Shown: positions 5,939 through 6,393 of the stretch, in pieces
Position numbering within the stretch: the stretch's first letter is position 1
Layout of the letters: each line of letters begins with the position of its first letter
Assembly: GCA_964651325.1 (NCBI GenBank)
Contig: CAZYXP010000202.1
Span: 1-6,393 of the forward strand
Origin: JADFOB01 sp964651325
GTDB taxonomy: Bacteria > Planctomycetota > Phycisphaerae > UBA1845
Reading direction: 5' to 3'
DNA length: 6,393 bases
Made by a program: the position numbers and the translations under genes
Notes under the pieces: generated by a model
The model's input: only the letters and a program-made list of their open reading frames with translations
Told to the model about the DNA's origin: nothing
Databases searched by the model: none

Positions 5939-6393
5939 CTACGGCTGATCCTTACGACCGCCTCCAGGCCTGTGCAGCGACGGTCGCGGCGGCGGTGTCA
6001 CCGTGATCTCCAATCCCGAAAATGCGATGTCGCCCGGGGCCACGTTCCCGAACTGCCCCACCACGGAAACGCCATGGACGACGCCCGCGGGAGCCAGTTC
6101 AACGATTGCGGTTCCCGGCTGTCGGGCCGCCGCGCGCAAGGTCGCCACGCGTACCCACATGCCGTTTATGCCCAGCGCCGACTCGCCCAGGCTAGCCAAA
6201 CCGCCGATTGCGGTTACCTGCCCCGAAGCCTGATCGATCAAACCGCCCGCAATCGCCGAGAACAGATCGCCGGGCACGACACTGGCGGCCGCGATCAGCG
6301 TGGGGTCGTACGTCAAATCGGCAAATACCGCGGCAAGGCCGTCGAATTCACCCGACGATGCGACGCCGCGGCTGGCCCATACTTCGATGAAAA
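5939..6393 (-). CDS. Partial exported-type protein, paralogue of the IPTL-tailed protein, lacking the tail; 5' end outside window
   Basis: 150 residues are visible, reading in from the right edge; the frame is open to 6391 and the TTG at 6316 is internal. The stretch from IEVWAS near the edge to PGDIAFSGLEITV follows the body of the 5029-5730 protein: VEVWA/IEVWA, LFSE..GIID/LFSAIAGGLID, WARLAVIQLSA/WVRVATLRAAA, and DVNPTNITFGQATLQV/NVAPGDIAFSGLEITV. YDPTLI followed by VVPGDLF resembles the early strands of cohesin-like domains, which is inference. Where the paralogue continues into IPALSDWG and a membrane segment, this one ends in TPPPRPSLHRPGGGRKDQP and TAG (5939-5941), a Pro/Gly/Arg-rich tail overlapping repeat sequence. 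It may be a naturally tail-less family member or one damaged at its 3' end. No tail was found in the other frames nearby. Function unknown. Confidence 0.7.
   Translation of the reverse strand, partial: FIEVWASRGVASSGEFDGLAAVFADLTYDPTLIAAASVVPGDLFSAIAGGLIDQASGQVTAIGGLASLGESALGINGMWVRVATLRAAARQPGTAIVELAPAGVVHGVSVVGQFGNVAPGDIAFSGLEITVTPPPRPSLHRPGGGRKDQP
5948..5960. repeat. Third, partial copy of the CCTTACG repeat core
   Basis: ATCCTTACGACCG shares TCCTTACG with the right arm of the inverted repeat at 5888-5910 and has the same orientation. It lies inside the last codons of the leftward reading frame that stops at 5939, encoding its GRKD tail. Confidence 0.4.

Overview
The window is GC-rich bacterial DNA. 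It holds a five-gene rightward cluster (1-4986) facing a leftward pair of secreted-protein genes (5029-6393, running off the right edge). The leftward gene at 5029-5730 ends in an IPTL-CTERM-like sorting tail, and the rightward cluster carries a SMUG1-type DNA glycosylase, which is uncommon in bacteria. The mix would suit a Planctomycetota-like or related environmental bacterium, but the taxonomic guess is weak.

Layout of the + strand: (1) the C-terminal part of a short-chain acyl-CoA dehydrogenase, 1-452; (2) an NAD-dependent 3-hydroxybutyryl-CoA dehydrogenase, 523-1383; (3) the large, catalytic-only subunit of a coenzyme B12-dependent acyl-CoA mutase, 1459-3063; (4) a single protein fusing the B12-binding mutase small subunit to a MeaB/ArgK-type GTPase chaperone, 3118-4230; (5) SMUG1-type uracil-DNA glycosylase, 4237-4986. 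Gaps are 70, 75, 54 and 6 bases, and four of the five starts can be judged from the sequence, so this looks like one operon whose promoter lies left of the window.

The metabolic genes fit together. The mutase belongs to the methylmalonyl-CoA mutase family, but its two substrate-choosing positions are Phe64 and Gln182, the residues of isobutyryl-CoA mutase, instead of the Tyr and Arg of methylmalonyl-CoA mutase. Isobutyryl-CoA would be rearranged to n-butyryl-CoA, oxidised by the acyl-CoA dehydrogenase, hydrated by an enzyme not seen here, and oxidised to acetoacetyl-CoA by the 3-hydroxybutyryl-CoA dehydrogenase. This would be a route for valine-derived or branched acyl-CoA into beta-oxidation, or the reverse. 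The mutase pair resembles the fused enzyme IcmF cut in two: IcmF is B12 domain-GTPase-mutase in one chain, while here the mutase is a separate upstream gene and the B12-GTPase half is a second gene. That is the most interesting system in the window.

On the - strand, 5029-5730 is a small exported protein with a signal peptide, an Ig-like/cohesin-like body and the sorting tail. Upstream of it (5939-6393, 5' end outside) is a paralogue that lacks the tail and ends within a cluster of short CCTTACG-containing repeats, two of which form a 23-base imperfect inverted repeat in the space between the two genes. No RNA genes, transposases or CRISPR arrays were seen.
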